The notes beneath the pieces are model-generated. The model ran no database searches, had not been told where the DNA came from, and saw only the letters and a program-made list of their open reading frames with translations. A program made the translations under genes and the position numbers. Positions 12,801 through 34,559 of a stretch of DNA of 64,000 nucleotides are shown here, one piece after another; the first letter of the stretch is position 1, and each line of letters begins with the position of its first letter. Origin of the DNA: Berberis thunbergii (lineage: Eukaryota > Streptophyta > Magnoliopsida > Ranunculales > Berberidaceae); assembly GCA_003290165.1 (NCBI GenBank), contig QNQO01001820.1, positions 62,001 to 126,000 of the forward strand, given 5' to 3'.

Positions 12801-15800
12801 TTTTAAAATAAAAAAAGAAAAAAATCAATCAAGGCATTGGATCAAGAGCATTTCCTTATTTGTTAGTTCCAAATTTCAAAATATTTCTTCAAGCAAGAGG
12901 ACTTAGTGCTGCTTAGAGCCGTTATTAGGGTTAATCCCTTCGCCAATTTGACGTTACAATGGAATTATTTGAGTCCTTCGTTGCCTGTAATCAAAATTAG
13001 TATAATGAGATTTATTTTACTTCATTATATTATGTTTTATTTCTGGTTACAGTTTGACTTAAAATGTATGAGCCCCAGCGGGGGCACGATTTTCTGGTTG
13101 GAAGCATGAGTAACATTGCAAGTGTATGCTCCTATTTTGAGTTTGCTTGTATTTTAAAACTACAATATGTCTTCTCAAAGGCAAGGAATGAGTTTTCGTG
13201 AAATTGAGCCGAAAATTTTGTTTTTGGGGATTTACGAAAAGAAAAGGAGCGTAAGCCAAATCCCATTTTAACGGTTTTTTTTTTAATTAATTAATTAATT
13301 TTTTATTTTTATTATATTTTTCGTGGTTTTCATCCTTTTTCGTTAATATTGCCCAAAACCCAAAAATCTCAGACCAAATTTGTGTAGTTTCGGTCGAAAT
13401 TTTTTGACATTTCGACGCATTGCTCTGTGCGTCTTCTGCGCCTCTATCCTCTGCATCTGCTCTTTGCTCAGTGCTCTGAATCTGCTCTGTGCATCTTCTT
13501 GTTTCTGCTTTCGCCTTCCCAATCGGTCTCTAGGTGGTGAGGTGAGGGTTTAAGCCCATTTGTATTCGAAACCACAATCCAACAGATCTAGCATTTCAAC
13601 TACCAGCAAATCCACCCATTCCAGTTCTCTCTCTCTCTCTTGTTCAACCACAAGCAATTCAACTCTTCTTGCTTTACGGATCTTCTTCAATTGGGTGGTT
13701 CCAGCTCACGCTGACACAAGGAAAGCATGAGATTCTTCTTCAATTGAGCAAGACACTCCAATTTTGTTATCTTTGAGGTTTGTTTTTGTCTTGGGCTTCT
13801 CATTTCTCTTCAATTATGTTTTGCCTTTGGATATCTTAGCTTAGCTTAAGTGCCCTAATTGATTAAATGTATCCCTTCCCTAAAACAAAACCTTTCAAAT
13901 GACCGAATGGAGTATCATATACCATCGAAATTTATTATATATGTTTCATGTATTTCGAAATTTGTACATTTTTTCTTTACACACCAAAATATTTCTTAAA
14001 ATCAAATATCCGAAATCACAATCCTTGCTCAAAGGCAATCATAAATTCACTTTTTTTTTGTTTCTTTCGTTGTCCTTGTTTTGTGGTAACTTGATGGCAA
14101 TGCCACACAAGCTAATTTTTTGTGCTTGTCCTTGCAACTAATTAAGTAGTAAGTTCAACGAATATAGAACTTTTGGCATTTTAAAGAGATACATACTTGC
14201 ATTTGTATACAAAGGAGTGGGTTCCATTCCATGTTAACTGTGATATGATTGTGAAAACTGAAAACCTGAACCTTTAGTACTTGTTGAACTGAATGTTTTA
14301 TGGTCTGTAGTTTAATGGTGAAGCTCAAGGACCCCGTCCCCGTCTCTCAAGTATTACTTGAGAAAACAAATAGGACCATAACACATTTTGGCGGTACTGT
14401 TGACATTCATTATGTATTTATTTATTTGACTGATATTAAATTGATCTGAAGTATACTAGGCAATTTTTTCTCATATATGTTTGTTCAGTTTTTGTAAGAT
14501 GAATTAATGCTAACACTATTTTTTCTTCACTGTTTACTTTTTACAGCTAATTATGATGGTAACCGCTTCTTTACAACACAAGACGGTGCATGGAAAGTAA
14601 GTGATTGGTGAGGTTGCTACTTTCATTCATAATTTAAGCACTTGTTCTAACATTTTGGCCAACACTTTTTCACCAGTTTTCACCATAAACACTGCATGGA
14701 TGTCTTAAGCAATAAAATATGCGCTATGATAATATCTGGATGAGAAATCCAATAGTTGTCTCAGCCAATTGCTAGAATAAAAGGTTGCTGTACCCAAGGA
14801 CTGTAATTTCACGAAATTTTGCTTTTTTTGAGATCTTGAAATTTAAAGTGTACCAAAACTGAAAAGTACTTTATTTCGAAATAGTTCGTTTTTTTTTTTA
14901 AAAAGATTTTGGCATTTTCGAGTAAAACCCAAAAAGTTATGAAGCAAATTGCATTTTTTCAGCCGAAATATTTCCTTACGTTTTGTAGATTTTGATATTT
15001 TCGTTTAAAACCCAAAAAATTATAAAGAAAATTACATTTATGAGATACTTATGTACTTAGGCTTCATTTAATGTGTTTATTAGGTTGATTTTCTACATAT
15101 TCATATATGTTCGACATATTCTTGAAATTTAACATTTTTTCTTCATACAATGAAATATTTCCCGTAATATTTCTTAAAATCAGACGACCGAATTTATTTT
15201 GAAGACGAAATCACAATCCTTGGTTATACTTATACCTAGTTACATCATACAAGATTTCTGATGGGTTTTAAACATTTTGGGCAGGCGACGCCTCTACTCC
15301 TGACGGTAGCTGTTATTGAGCTCAGTGATATTGCATTCGCTGTAATGTTCTTTCCTTTTTATCAAACAATATTGTACTGTGAAGTATTAATGCCTCTATT
15401 GGTTGGTTATTGGAACATAATCCTGTATTTTGCTTCTTTCAGGTTGACTCAATACCAGCAGTTTTTGGCGTTACTCGCGACCCTCTAGTAGTGTTCTCCT
15501 CTAATTTATTTGCGATCTTAGGTAATTCCTGTCTTCATCTTCTCTCTACCATTTACTATTGGGTCCTTTACCTTAAAAACTATTTCTTGTGTAATTTATT
15601 ATTTATTTTAAAAATAATGCTCCTAGCTCATATTTAAAGTTCTGGTTTCCTCTTTCTTTTGTGGTGGATTTGCCTCAAAGTGCCCGATAAAGTTTTTTAA
15701 TAATCAAACACATTTTTTCCTAACATCTATATGAGGGTAAAGTAAGGGAGCCTAAAGTTAACCAGGTTTTTTTTGTTGTAGTTCCTTAGTTTTTCTTCTT

Positions 15801-17176
15801 TAGGTGTGGTATACCTACTATTACATTTTATTGCCACACACATGATGGCCTTGGTAACACTTAAATGAATGCAGTTTTGTTGATTTGATCATCTAGCCAC
15901 TAATCTGTTATTTGTGAGACCTGGACTCTGAATAGAGCATGGGAAACGTATTCGATTGTCTGATTATTTTGATGAACAATCTTCTGCTTTTTTTCTTTAT
16001 ATTTTTGCTGAGAAATAATACATTCCGGTAGTTGGTTAGGATAGTTCATTCAATAAGGCTGTATTTTGTGGAATCTTTTAATTAGGATAATTTAGTTTGG
16101 AATAAATGTTTCTCCCATGAATAATTACAGGTACTGTAGAGTAGTGCAGATACACCTTGCTACGAAGATAATTGTTTGATTCATATTATTCTATTGAATA
16201 TTTTTCCGAATTGCTTTTATTTGATGATATCAATATATTATGCAGGTTTACGGTCACTGTACACGCTTGTTTCCAAAAGTATGTCAGAATTGGAGTATTT
16301 ACAGGTGAGTCACTGACTTGCTCTCTCTGATTCTGTGATGGTTGTTTGAATTTTCTGCACCAAGTGGGAGATGCCAAGACCTTCCCTTATTCAGTTTGAC
16401 TTGTGACCTGGTACCTGACCTGATTTAATTCTTAAATACACAGTTACACACACACACATGTATGTATTTTCTCTCTCTATCTCTCTCTCTAGTTGATGAC
16501 GTTACTGCTTAATTGGCTCATATGAAGCATGACCAAGAACATTAGGATGTCATACATACTGATAAGAGTTAGCAAATTACTTGAGATGGGTAATTCATTA
16601 GTTGGATCAGGTTTCTTTTTGAGTTTCATCATGAATGACCTAAGGATACTAACTAGATGAATTGCACTTCACAAGGTTTTATTCACAACGGGTGTGACCA
16701 GAAAGCCTTACTAATATGTGCAGATTTTCTCCTACAGTTCTAAACCAGACGAATCCAATAATCAAACTCATGAACAGCTATGTAATCAAATTCTAAGTCA
16801 TGATTAAAATGTTTTAATACGTCTCACTAAGTGCTCATAGAATTTTTTTTTTTCCTAATTTTATTTTGCAATGAAGTTCACAATCTCTTTTATAAAGGAT
16901 TTGAGTTTATATTGACCGAAACTTTTTTTTTTTTTTTCAGCCAGCGATTGCAATTGTTTTAGGCTTTATTGGCTGTAAAATGATTTCTGATTTTTTTGGT
17001 GGGTATTTTTCCAATTAAAAGCCCTGTCATTTTTTTATTCATGTATTCAAGTAGGATGCTTACAATGTTGCATTCTTCTTGCAGGATACCATGTATCAAC
17101 TGAGGTGTCTCTGGGTTTTGTTGCAAGTAGTTTAAGTGGAGGGGTGCTGTTGAGTCTCATGAAAAAGTCCGAATGA
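6842..17176 (+). CDS. TERC: Chloroplast thylakoid membrane protein TERC
   Basis: Fourteen coding exons: 6842-6989, 7078-7158, 8444-8595, 8675-8751, 10646-10733, 10892-10972, 11066-11122, 12219-12300, 14547-14596, 15285-15341, 15443-15521, 16246-16304, 16941-16998, 17085-17176. All junctions are GT/AG and in phase, for 386 residues with no internal stop. The first two exons and much of the third encode a Ser/Arg-rich leader that looks like a chloroplast transit peptide. The rest is a multi-span membrane protein of the TerC family, with the conserved acidic motifs SVDNLFVF and [18 protein letters not shown]. The Arabidopsis orthologue (PDE149) is needed for insertion of thylakoid membrane proteins and for pigmentation; function here is inferred from that family. 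An acidic EEEEDD loop precedes the YDGNRFFT segment. Introns 4 and 8 are long because they hold transposon-derived DNA. Confidence 0.94.
9124..9957. mobile_element. hAT-type element inside TERC intron 4 (copy 3)
   Basis: It is flanked by a perfect 8-bp duplication TTTAGACA at 9116-9123 and 9958-9965. The ends are imperfect inverted repeats of the form TAGGGATGACAGTGGGGCGG (left) against TAGAAATCGCAACGGGGCGG (right, reverse complement). It has no transposase. The interior has CT-rich and GA-rich stretches at about 9440-9670. Its ends differ from the TAGGGGTGGGCA group, so it is a separate family. Splice sites of exons 4 and 5 are untouched. Confidence 0.8.
12940..15240. repeat. Related repeat segments in TERC introns 8 and 9
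   Basis: Intron 8 (about 13930-14035) and intron 9 (about 15110-15225) share blocks in the same order: ATTTTTTCTT, ATATTTCTTAAAATCA, then GAAATCACAATCCTTG. Each intron also has A/T-rich text built on CGAAAT and GAAATTTTG words. I infer two copies of one dispersed element that landed in neighbouring introns. No ends or target duplications could be fixed, and no protein is encoded. Exon 9 (14547-14596) lies between them. Confidence 0.4.
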
Positions 17177-18126
17177 TAGAGCTAAGAAGCAAAAAAGAGA
17201 AGGTAAAGAATTTTGTTCTCTTTTCCTCTCAGGCATTTTCCTTTTCACTCTTTAAAATTGATGCCAAACTTTTTAAGGGCATTAACTTAAGCATCATGAT
17301 AGACTTTTGTATAGAAACTGAGTTTAAGTATATTGAATGCAGTGATTAGACAACGATGGCTTCATGCACCTTAGATGTTGCTGATGTTCAATATGACCAA
17401 ATGATCACACAGTATTAGTTGATTTTCCCTTTTCAAAGGAGCGAATTTCTAACCAGGGTGAGTTTCAGGTAGATCTCCTCTGATCCAATAAATAATGGGT
17501 CTTGAGTCTTGACGCCTGAATGCATGTAATATGTCCCATTCTTCAGTTGGTGGGTATTGTATATTTTTATTAGGATATTCTGGTTACATATGTCCTCATG
17601 TCTTTATGTATCACATTGCCTGTTTATTAACTTCTTCATAAATGTAAAGAATAAAGAAAGTATAATGCTCAGTTCTTATGTTTTAGATATACCCAGTGAT
17701 TATCCTAGTATAATTTCACTAGAAAGATATAAGAGTAGATAAAGCTTAGGTTCACAAGATTAGATGAAACTTTTACACTCCACAAACATTTCTGTGAGGT
17801 AGGACGGTCCGGCTTGTCACCTTCTTGAATATTTATACCACTAGTCAGGTCACTGTATCCAATATTAATCAGTTACTATGGTTCCCAATTGATTAGTGCA
17901 GGCAACTTTATGAATTTTTTTTTTTTGAAACAAGAGTTAAACACCGACTAGGGTTTTATAAAGTACTCATTCAGAACAATGATCTAATTATCGTAGGCTT
18001 CTATAACTCAATACAACAATTCACCAAATATACTAGTCGAGGACGAAAGCATTCACATAAAATTTAAATTGTCCTGCTTTTGCCTCATTCAATAGGATAT
18101 TAACTACACAAAAAGGGTGAGAAAAC

Positions 18127-20305
18127 TGATGTAAGCAGATAATTAGTTAGTATTATTTGTAAGTGGGCCAGATATAATAAAGCCTATATTAGTTAGGGCA
18201 TTAGCCAAAGTAGGGTTAGATTGTTTGTAAAAAAACTATTAGGCTTATAAATAAGGCATAGAATTAAATACTGTAGATGGTGAATTGATTGAATGAAATT
18301 TCTATTATTTTGTTTATCCCTTATTTAGGATTTATTATAGTTCTAGTTTAGCTCTAGTTTTAGTTGGAGTGTTGAATTCATCAATTGGTATAAGATCCGA
18401 ACGATTCTAGATTTGGTTTGATTGATTGTTTGAAGACAAGAAGATTGAAGCTATGCAGTTAAAACGGATAACGGATCCATAACGGTCCAAGAACGTTATA
18501 TGTTATAACGGGATATAACAATGTATAACGAAATAGTTTTTAAAATATACTTTTAGTACCACTACAAAGTATTAATGTATTATAGAGTAAAAAAGGTAAA
18601 TCATGTTCATAACATTAAATTAAAAAACAAAAAAATTAATAAAAACATCTTCATTCGTATGAGAGTGAGATCGCAATAGAGAATGCAATCGACTCTTTGT
18701 CTTCTTCCCTTCTTCTCTCGTTCTCTGTCAAATGGCGAGGTCTGGTTATCTGTCGATTGGCGACGACGAGCTCTGGTTCTTCTTTCCTTCGAGTCTAGGG
18801 TTCTGGTTCAACGAGAATGAAATAAGTGTTTTTTTATGTATTAAAACAAAATGTTAAAACGGCGTTATTGAAAAAACTGTTATCTCAATAACGGCCATAT
18901 AATGTCGTTATATCAGAGCCGTGATACCATAACGTACTAATGTCATAACGTAACGGCTCACCCTCATTAAGCGTTATATTGGCGTTATAACGTCGTTTTA
19001 ACCACACAAGATTGAAGAGAAGTTGAGAAGAGAGAAAGGAAGAAAAAGAAAAAAAACACTGTTCATAGACGAACCATGTTCATCAGCACTATTTCAGAAT
19101 TTCCAAGTACCTCCCCAAGCTATCCAATAATTTTATAAAGACTAAATTCCCAGAAATTGCAGAAACCTCCATGACACAGAACAACAACTATGTGCACACT
19201 AGAATCAGTGAAGGCACCCCACCAATGAAAAAAAAGAGTGACCCATATTCTTCCCAATATCCATCCCCTTGTTATTCCTATCCATACTATTCATGTCTCC
19301 ATAATAATATCCATATAGTCCAAGTCAAGTCCAATAAACTGCAGTGTCCAATACCCATAACTAGTTTTACTATTGACAATTGTAATACACTTATGTCCTC
19401 TCTTACCCTAACCTAAACATGTTTTCCCTACACCACCACCTTTAGAGACCCGTGATGTACACCCTACTACAGATCCTACTATGCCACTAGTTGAGCCGGA
19501 CTGGGAGGAGTTTTCAAGAAATTTAGCAAAATGTGTCGACACCCATCTTGCCTCATTTTTTTATGCCTGGAGAAAACAAGCAAAAGCAAAGGCGGATGAG
19601 ATTCAACAAATGAGAGCAATATTGGTGGAAGGCGAACTTGCTCAGATGCGTAAAAAGTTAGATAAGCCATACTGTCTGTCAAAGTCTCTTCAACTTTTTG
19701 AGGAAGTTAAGCAAATGTGGGCCATTTGACTTGTGCGATTTCTTCCTTATTTTTGGTCAAGAGGGTGATGGAGCTCCTACAGAGGCAAATATAGTGAGTG
19801 ACGAAGTTTATATTGACTCAGATTGGGAATGTTTTGTGGCACAAACTTATGCGCAAAAATCTTCCCAACAAATTTATTGCAAATTATGGGTCTTTGAGTC
19901 ACCTTGCTCCATTTTTTAGTTGGTTCACCTGTCTCTAGCAAGTGTTTATCTTGGCAAGTTTCAAGGTCGTCTACTGCTTGTTCCTTTCACACCGTGTTCT
20001 CTATATGGATGCTTGTGTTTGTTCGACTTCTTTGACTTCAAGCTCGAGGACGAGCTTCTTCAACCCAGATAATGAGTTATCATTAGTTAGTATTATGTGT
20101 AATTGGGCTAAATATAATAAAGCCCATATTAACTAGGGCATTAGCCAAAGTAGGGTTAGATTGTTTGCCTAAGATGGTATTAGGCTTATGAATAAGGCGT
20201 AGAATTAAATATTGTAGGCATGAATTGATTGAATGAAATTTATGTTATTTTGTTTATCGTAGTTTTAGCTTAGCTTTAGTTTTAGTTGTAATCTATAATT
20301 CATTA
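18127..20305 (+). mobile_element. Small non-autonomous LTR retrotransposon
   Basis: Two direct repeats, 18127-18383 and 20073-20305, share long stretches such as GGGCATTAGCCAAAGTAGGG and a tail of repeated TAGTTTTAG words. The first is followed by TTGGTATAAGATCCGAAC, a worn primer-binding site of the TGGTATCAGAGC type. Just before the second copy is a CTCGAGGACGAGCTTCTTCA stretch, as often precedes the 3' LTR of gypsy elements. Between them lies only a gag-like fragment (about 19480-19730: Glu/Lys/Gln-rich, beginning MPLVEPDWEEFSRNLAKCVD). No protease, reverse transcriptase or integrase is seen. The outer LTR edges are approximate. Confidence 0.6.
18451..19007. mobile_element. Mutator-like MITE nested in the LTR element
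   Basis: The direct repeat AAGATTGAAG flanks it at 18441-18450 and 19008-19017 (9-10 bp). The ends are inverted: AGTTAAAACGGATAACG on the left, CGTTATAACGTCGTTTTAAC on the right. The interior is full of inverted CGTTATA/TATAACG words. A more GC-rich insert at about 18660-18830 (CT-rich, with GGCGACGACGAGCTC) looks unlike the rest and may be captured host sequence. The nesting shows it came after the LTR element. Confidence 0.65.
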
Positions 20306-20339
20306 GAAATACTCACAATTTTTTTTCATCTAAAATTGT

Positions 20340-20545
20340 CTAGTCTTGGGCAACGCCTAGGCGAGCGATTGAGACATCCACCAGCCCTAGGCGGCACCTA
20401 ATATTTAAAAAAAAATTGTTGGCAACATAGGAGTTAGGACTACTTAAAGCATGACTTGTTGACTTTTGCCTAGGGTGCTAGGCAATGCTTATGCGAGTTA
20501 GGTGGCCAAGATAGGGTCCTTGCCTCGCCTAGCGCCTAGAACCAC
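20340..20545. repeat. GCCTAGGCG-type interspersed repeat
   Basis: It has repeated GCCTAGGCG, CCTAGGCGGC and CGCCTAGCGCCTAG words in both orientations around an A-run. A related piece lies at about 28110-28200 in a phototropin intron (GCCTAGGATGCTAAGC, AGGCCTAGGCAAGC). It is a dispersed non-coding plant repeat of unknown class. Confidence 0.4.
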
Positions 20546-20934
20546 ATAGGTCTTAAATCTCTACAAAATTTCCCAAATCCAAAATCACTTCCTCTCATAA
20601 AATCCAATTTATGCCTAAAAATGAAGAACTGCAATAAAAATAAATAAATAAATAAAAAGTAAGCAAGAAAAGCAACACACTCTGATAGGTTCTAATAGAA
20701 TACCTAATTCCTCTACTTTGGTGGTAGAATAAAATTCGTGTAAATTCCAAATGCAAAAATCCAAAACCGCAATGTAAAAATACACATGCAATCATGCCTT
20801 AGTCTACACTATTTTTTTCTTCGTCCTCACTTTCTGCTTTTAATTTTTACTTTGTACTTATCTGTAGAACAGATAAGGTGTTGCCGCTCTTTTATTTTTT
20901 TCACTCTGTGTCACGGTTGGAGAAAACCCAGTGT

Positions 20935-21490
20935 GAGAAGATGTAGACCATAGGATTAAAGCTGGTTGGTTGAAATGGAGAATGACGTCAGGAGTATTAT
21001 GCGATAGAAGGATGCCTGCAAGGCTAAAAGGGAAATGCTATAAGACAATTGTTCGACCAGCCATGCTATACGGTTCAGAATGTTGGGCTACTACGGGATA
21101 ACATACATATAAGATGACAGTAGCAGAAATGCGTATGTTAAGGTGGATGTGTGGTAAAACTCGTAAGGATAAATTTAGAAATGAAAGAATTAAGAGATAC
21201 GTAGGTGTAGTGCCCATAGATGACAAAATTAGAGAAAGACGTTGAATTTGGTTTGGTCATGTGCGGAGGAGACCAAGCACGGCGCCAATTAAAAAATGTC
21301 TAGATTGGCAAGTTAATGGAGGATGTAGACGAAGGAGACGACCGTTGAAAACTTGGATGAAGGCGGTGAATGAGGATATCATTGAGCTTGGATTAGGCGA
21401 GAATCTGTGGGAAAACCGCATTGCTTGGAGAAACAAAATCCATGTAGCCGACCCCGAAAATATCGGAAATGGGCTTTGATGATGATGACT
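20935..21490 (+). pseudogene. RTE-type LINE reverse transcriptase remnant (3' end)
   Basis: Plus-strand translation gives the C-terminal part of a plant non-LTR (RTE-like) reverse transcriptase polyprotein: KAGWLKWRM, ARLKGKCYKTIVRPAMLYGS and RMLRWMCGKTRKDKFRNE, then FGHVRRRPSTAPIKKCL, LKTWMKAVNEDI and a WRNKIHVADP tail. In-frame stops interrupt it (after ECWATTG and after KIRERR), so it is dead. A GATGATGATG run follows the final stop, resembling RTE 3' tails. Nothing upstream belongs to it, so the copy is 5' truncated. Confidence 0.75.
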
Positions 21491-22669
21491 TAGGCTGATC
21501 TAACAACTAAACTAAATTAATTAAAATAAACTAAATCCTACTTTCCATTGGCTATCTAGTGACACATGATGTATACCTTTTGATAGGGGGCTAGTGGTCT
21601 TTTTACCCTGTTGCCTCATTTTATTTTCCCACATATATACAATAAAATAGTCCGTTTTGTTGGAAAAAAAAAAGTAGTCCACACAATCACCTCAAGCAAG
21701 AAGCAAACTACGCCGAACTGGGTTATGTATGTATGCAGTATGCGGAATTAATACATATTTTAATAAGGGTATGAATATATTAAGAATTAATTTCCAACAC
21801 CCCCTAAAAACTAAACAAAAATATAATTATATTACATAAATATTAAGGATTTTAGGAAGCACGTAACACTAATCTCATCCCAAGCTTCAATAAATGAAAG
21901 AAATTACTCTAAAAGTTCAGGAGTCGTCTCCTTGACCTTATTAATACCGGAAACTAAACTTCTCCTTACCTAACCACATTCTATGGATCACCTAGAATAT
22001 ATGCATTCCGAGGATCACCTTGAACTTACCTAGGCACATGCATGTTTCAGCTTATGGTAGCTGCTACATGTCCAACAAAATTATTTTTCCTTTTTCCCCT
22101 TAGCATTACCGATGAGCTGCTCCCTCTAGTCAAAGCTAACCAAATACTGATTCTAAGAGCAATTTTAATTTTTTTAATTGGAGCGGAATTTTCTGGATAT
22201 TATAGTCGATTAGACCATACAAGAAAATAATCTCATTAAATTAAATAATTATTTCTTTAAGGTACAAATAACATAGATGCGAAACACCATTCAATACACA
22301 CATATCAAACAGGTAAACACGAAAGTTGTCAGATTTCTCCATTCCCTGGCAATCACCCCTATCTTTGGAGGAAAACAGCTTGTGAACTGCAAAGAAATCT
22401 GTAACTGAGTTCTGTATGTTCTCAGTCTGTGATGTGTTGAAAAAGTCTCTCGTTCTTTTTTGGAATAGGACCATTGGTTTAGATATTAGAATCTGTGAGA
22501 GATGATGAGCAGAATCAGGAATGCAGTAAAAAAGAAAAGAACAGAAAAATTAAAAATAAATAAAATAAATAAATAAATAAAAAGAAAGAAAGTAATGATT
22601 AGTGTTTTATATTTCATCTTTAACAGCATAAACTATCAGTAGTTACCAAATGAAGGAGAGAGAGAGCTC
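21490..22669. other. Intergenic, 3' flank of phototropin gene
   Basis: AT-rich DNA with no credible ORF, RNA gene or repeat with ends. An (AAAT)n/(AAAG)n microsatellite lies at about 22545-22592. The portion next to 22669 should be the 3' UTR of the minus-strand phototropin gene. Confidence 0.4.
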
Positions 22670-32870
<10,201 letters not shown>

Positions 32871-32872
32871 TT

Positions 32873-34170
32873 CTGCATCAACATTACAAGAAGATGAGTT
32901 CGACTTTTGCAATAAATCAAATATAATAAATCTAAAATGATAAAAACAATATTACATGAAGATGCGTATAACTTTTGATTAGATGTAGTGTGTTTTTTCA
33001 CTTTTTTTTTTCCTCTTTCTTTTTAGGTATGACCAAACACAACCAGATGAAAGTTGTCTCGGGTAGAATATTTATCTGTTAAAAAAAAAAAAAATAAAAT
33101 TTTGTACTCCTAATATTTTACCATGAGATTAAGAGAACTCTATTTTATTGTGAATTCATTGAAGGAGGAAGAAGAGTAGTGGGGAGATGTCAGTAGTTGA
33201 AAAACACAGCAAAGTCTCTAGCTCTGTAGGTTGTTTGCTAGTTATTATGCAAGTGGAAATGGATCCAAATCTCTGTTTTCTTGTCCCCACCATCCCTTTC
33301 TCTTCATCCACCCTCTCAATTATTTATGTAACTCTGTTTGTTTGTTTGTTTTTTTGTTTTTTGATAATAAGAATTTATATATCTCTGTGTTAATGTCAAA
33401 ATCTAGTTAAAAATTCCATAACATCAAGTCAAAACAAAACCAACATCTTCTTAGGGTGCTGATTGGTTGCCTTTTGGGGATGGTGAGCTTTCGAGCATAT
33501 CTTTGAAAACGATTATGATAAAAATAAAAATAAAAAATCCAATAATACAGGAAAGAAACCGAAACCAAGAGAAGAAATAATTGCCAAAAAATTGAAATAA
33601 TTCTATGACCATAATGACTAATACCGATCAAGTTAGTCATTTTGATTGGTTCGAGCCTGAATTATGTTTCTACTAGGATATCACGATGAAGAACATAAAG
33701 CAATAACAAGAGATTATCAGAATAACATGCTATATACACAGTTTCAACATTTTGAGCTAAAATTGAGTTCTTGCTTGACAACAATTTGTAAATTAATTCC
33801 AGAAACTCTGTAATTAAATACGAAAGCTAAGAACAACACTTTCGTATTGAAATTAAGTAAACTCTCAATAGAATCAACTGATACTTGGTTGTTTAGACGA
33901 GTAAGAACCCTACCACTTCCCCCCACACCATAAACTAGGCCGTTGTATGGATGATATATGGATGACAAGCAACCAACCGGGATCAGTCACTGTGATGGTA
34001 CACCATTCCAAGACAACCTCATGTTTCTTTTAGTTGGATAAAAACAAAACTAGATTCAAAATCATGTAAAAAAAATCACAAAGTTCCTAACCAGATTAGC
34101 TCAAAATGCAAATCAAAGAATCATGAAAAAATAAAAATAAAAACTTCGAAGAATAAGAACCAAGAAATAC
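32873..34170 (-). other. Intron in the phototropin 5' UTR
   Basis: On the minus strand the donor is CAG|GTATTT at 34171/34170 and the acceptor GATGCAG|AAATGG at 32873/32872, two bases before the start codon. The resulting 1.3-kb leader intron is AT-rich, with T-runs and a (GTTT)n stretch at about 33338-33360. ORFs inside it are not genes. Confidence 0.6.
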
Positions 34171-34550
34171 CTGTTCAGCTGGAACTCTGCGTCGCCTTCT
34201 TCTTTCACTTCTGTGACAGAGATTGACAGACAGTTTTGAGAAGGAAAACTAAAAATGACTTTATTATATGAAGAAAAGTCTGCCTGCCTCTGTAAGAGAA
34301 GATTAAATTAAAAAGGAACTTTTATATGGAAGAAAAGCTAAGGCTGGAACATAGAGAACAAAGAAGGAATAATTGAAGAATGGGAGAGGCCTCCCATTCT
34401 GAACTCACATGGATGAATGTGTCTGGACCCGGTGTTCGATAACTCAAAGATGTATAGAAATGAACGATAGATTACAGACAAGACCACGAGTTAGCACGAA
34501 CTTACAGAGTGGATTTTTGTGTGATTGCAGATGAATGAGTGAGGAAGGGA
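34171..34550 (-). promoter_or_regulatory. Phototropin 5' UTR exon and likely transcription start area
   Basis: This is the first non-coding exon inferred from the donor site at 34171. The 5' end is a guess, limited by a (GT)n run at 34574-34590. The promoter should lie at higher coordinates. No specific light-response element is claimed. Confidence 0.45.
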
Positions 34551-34559
34551 AGGAACAGA

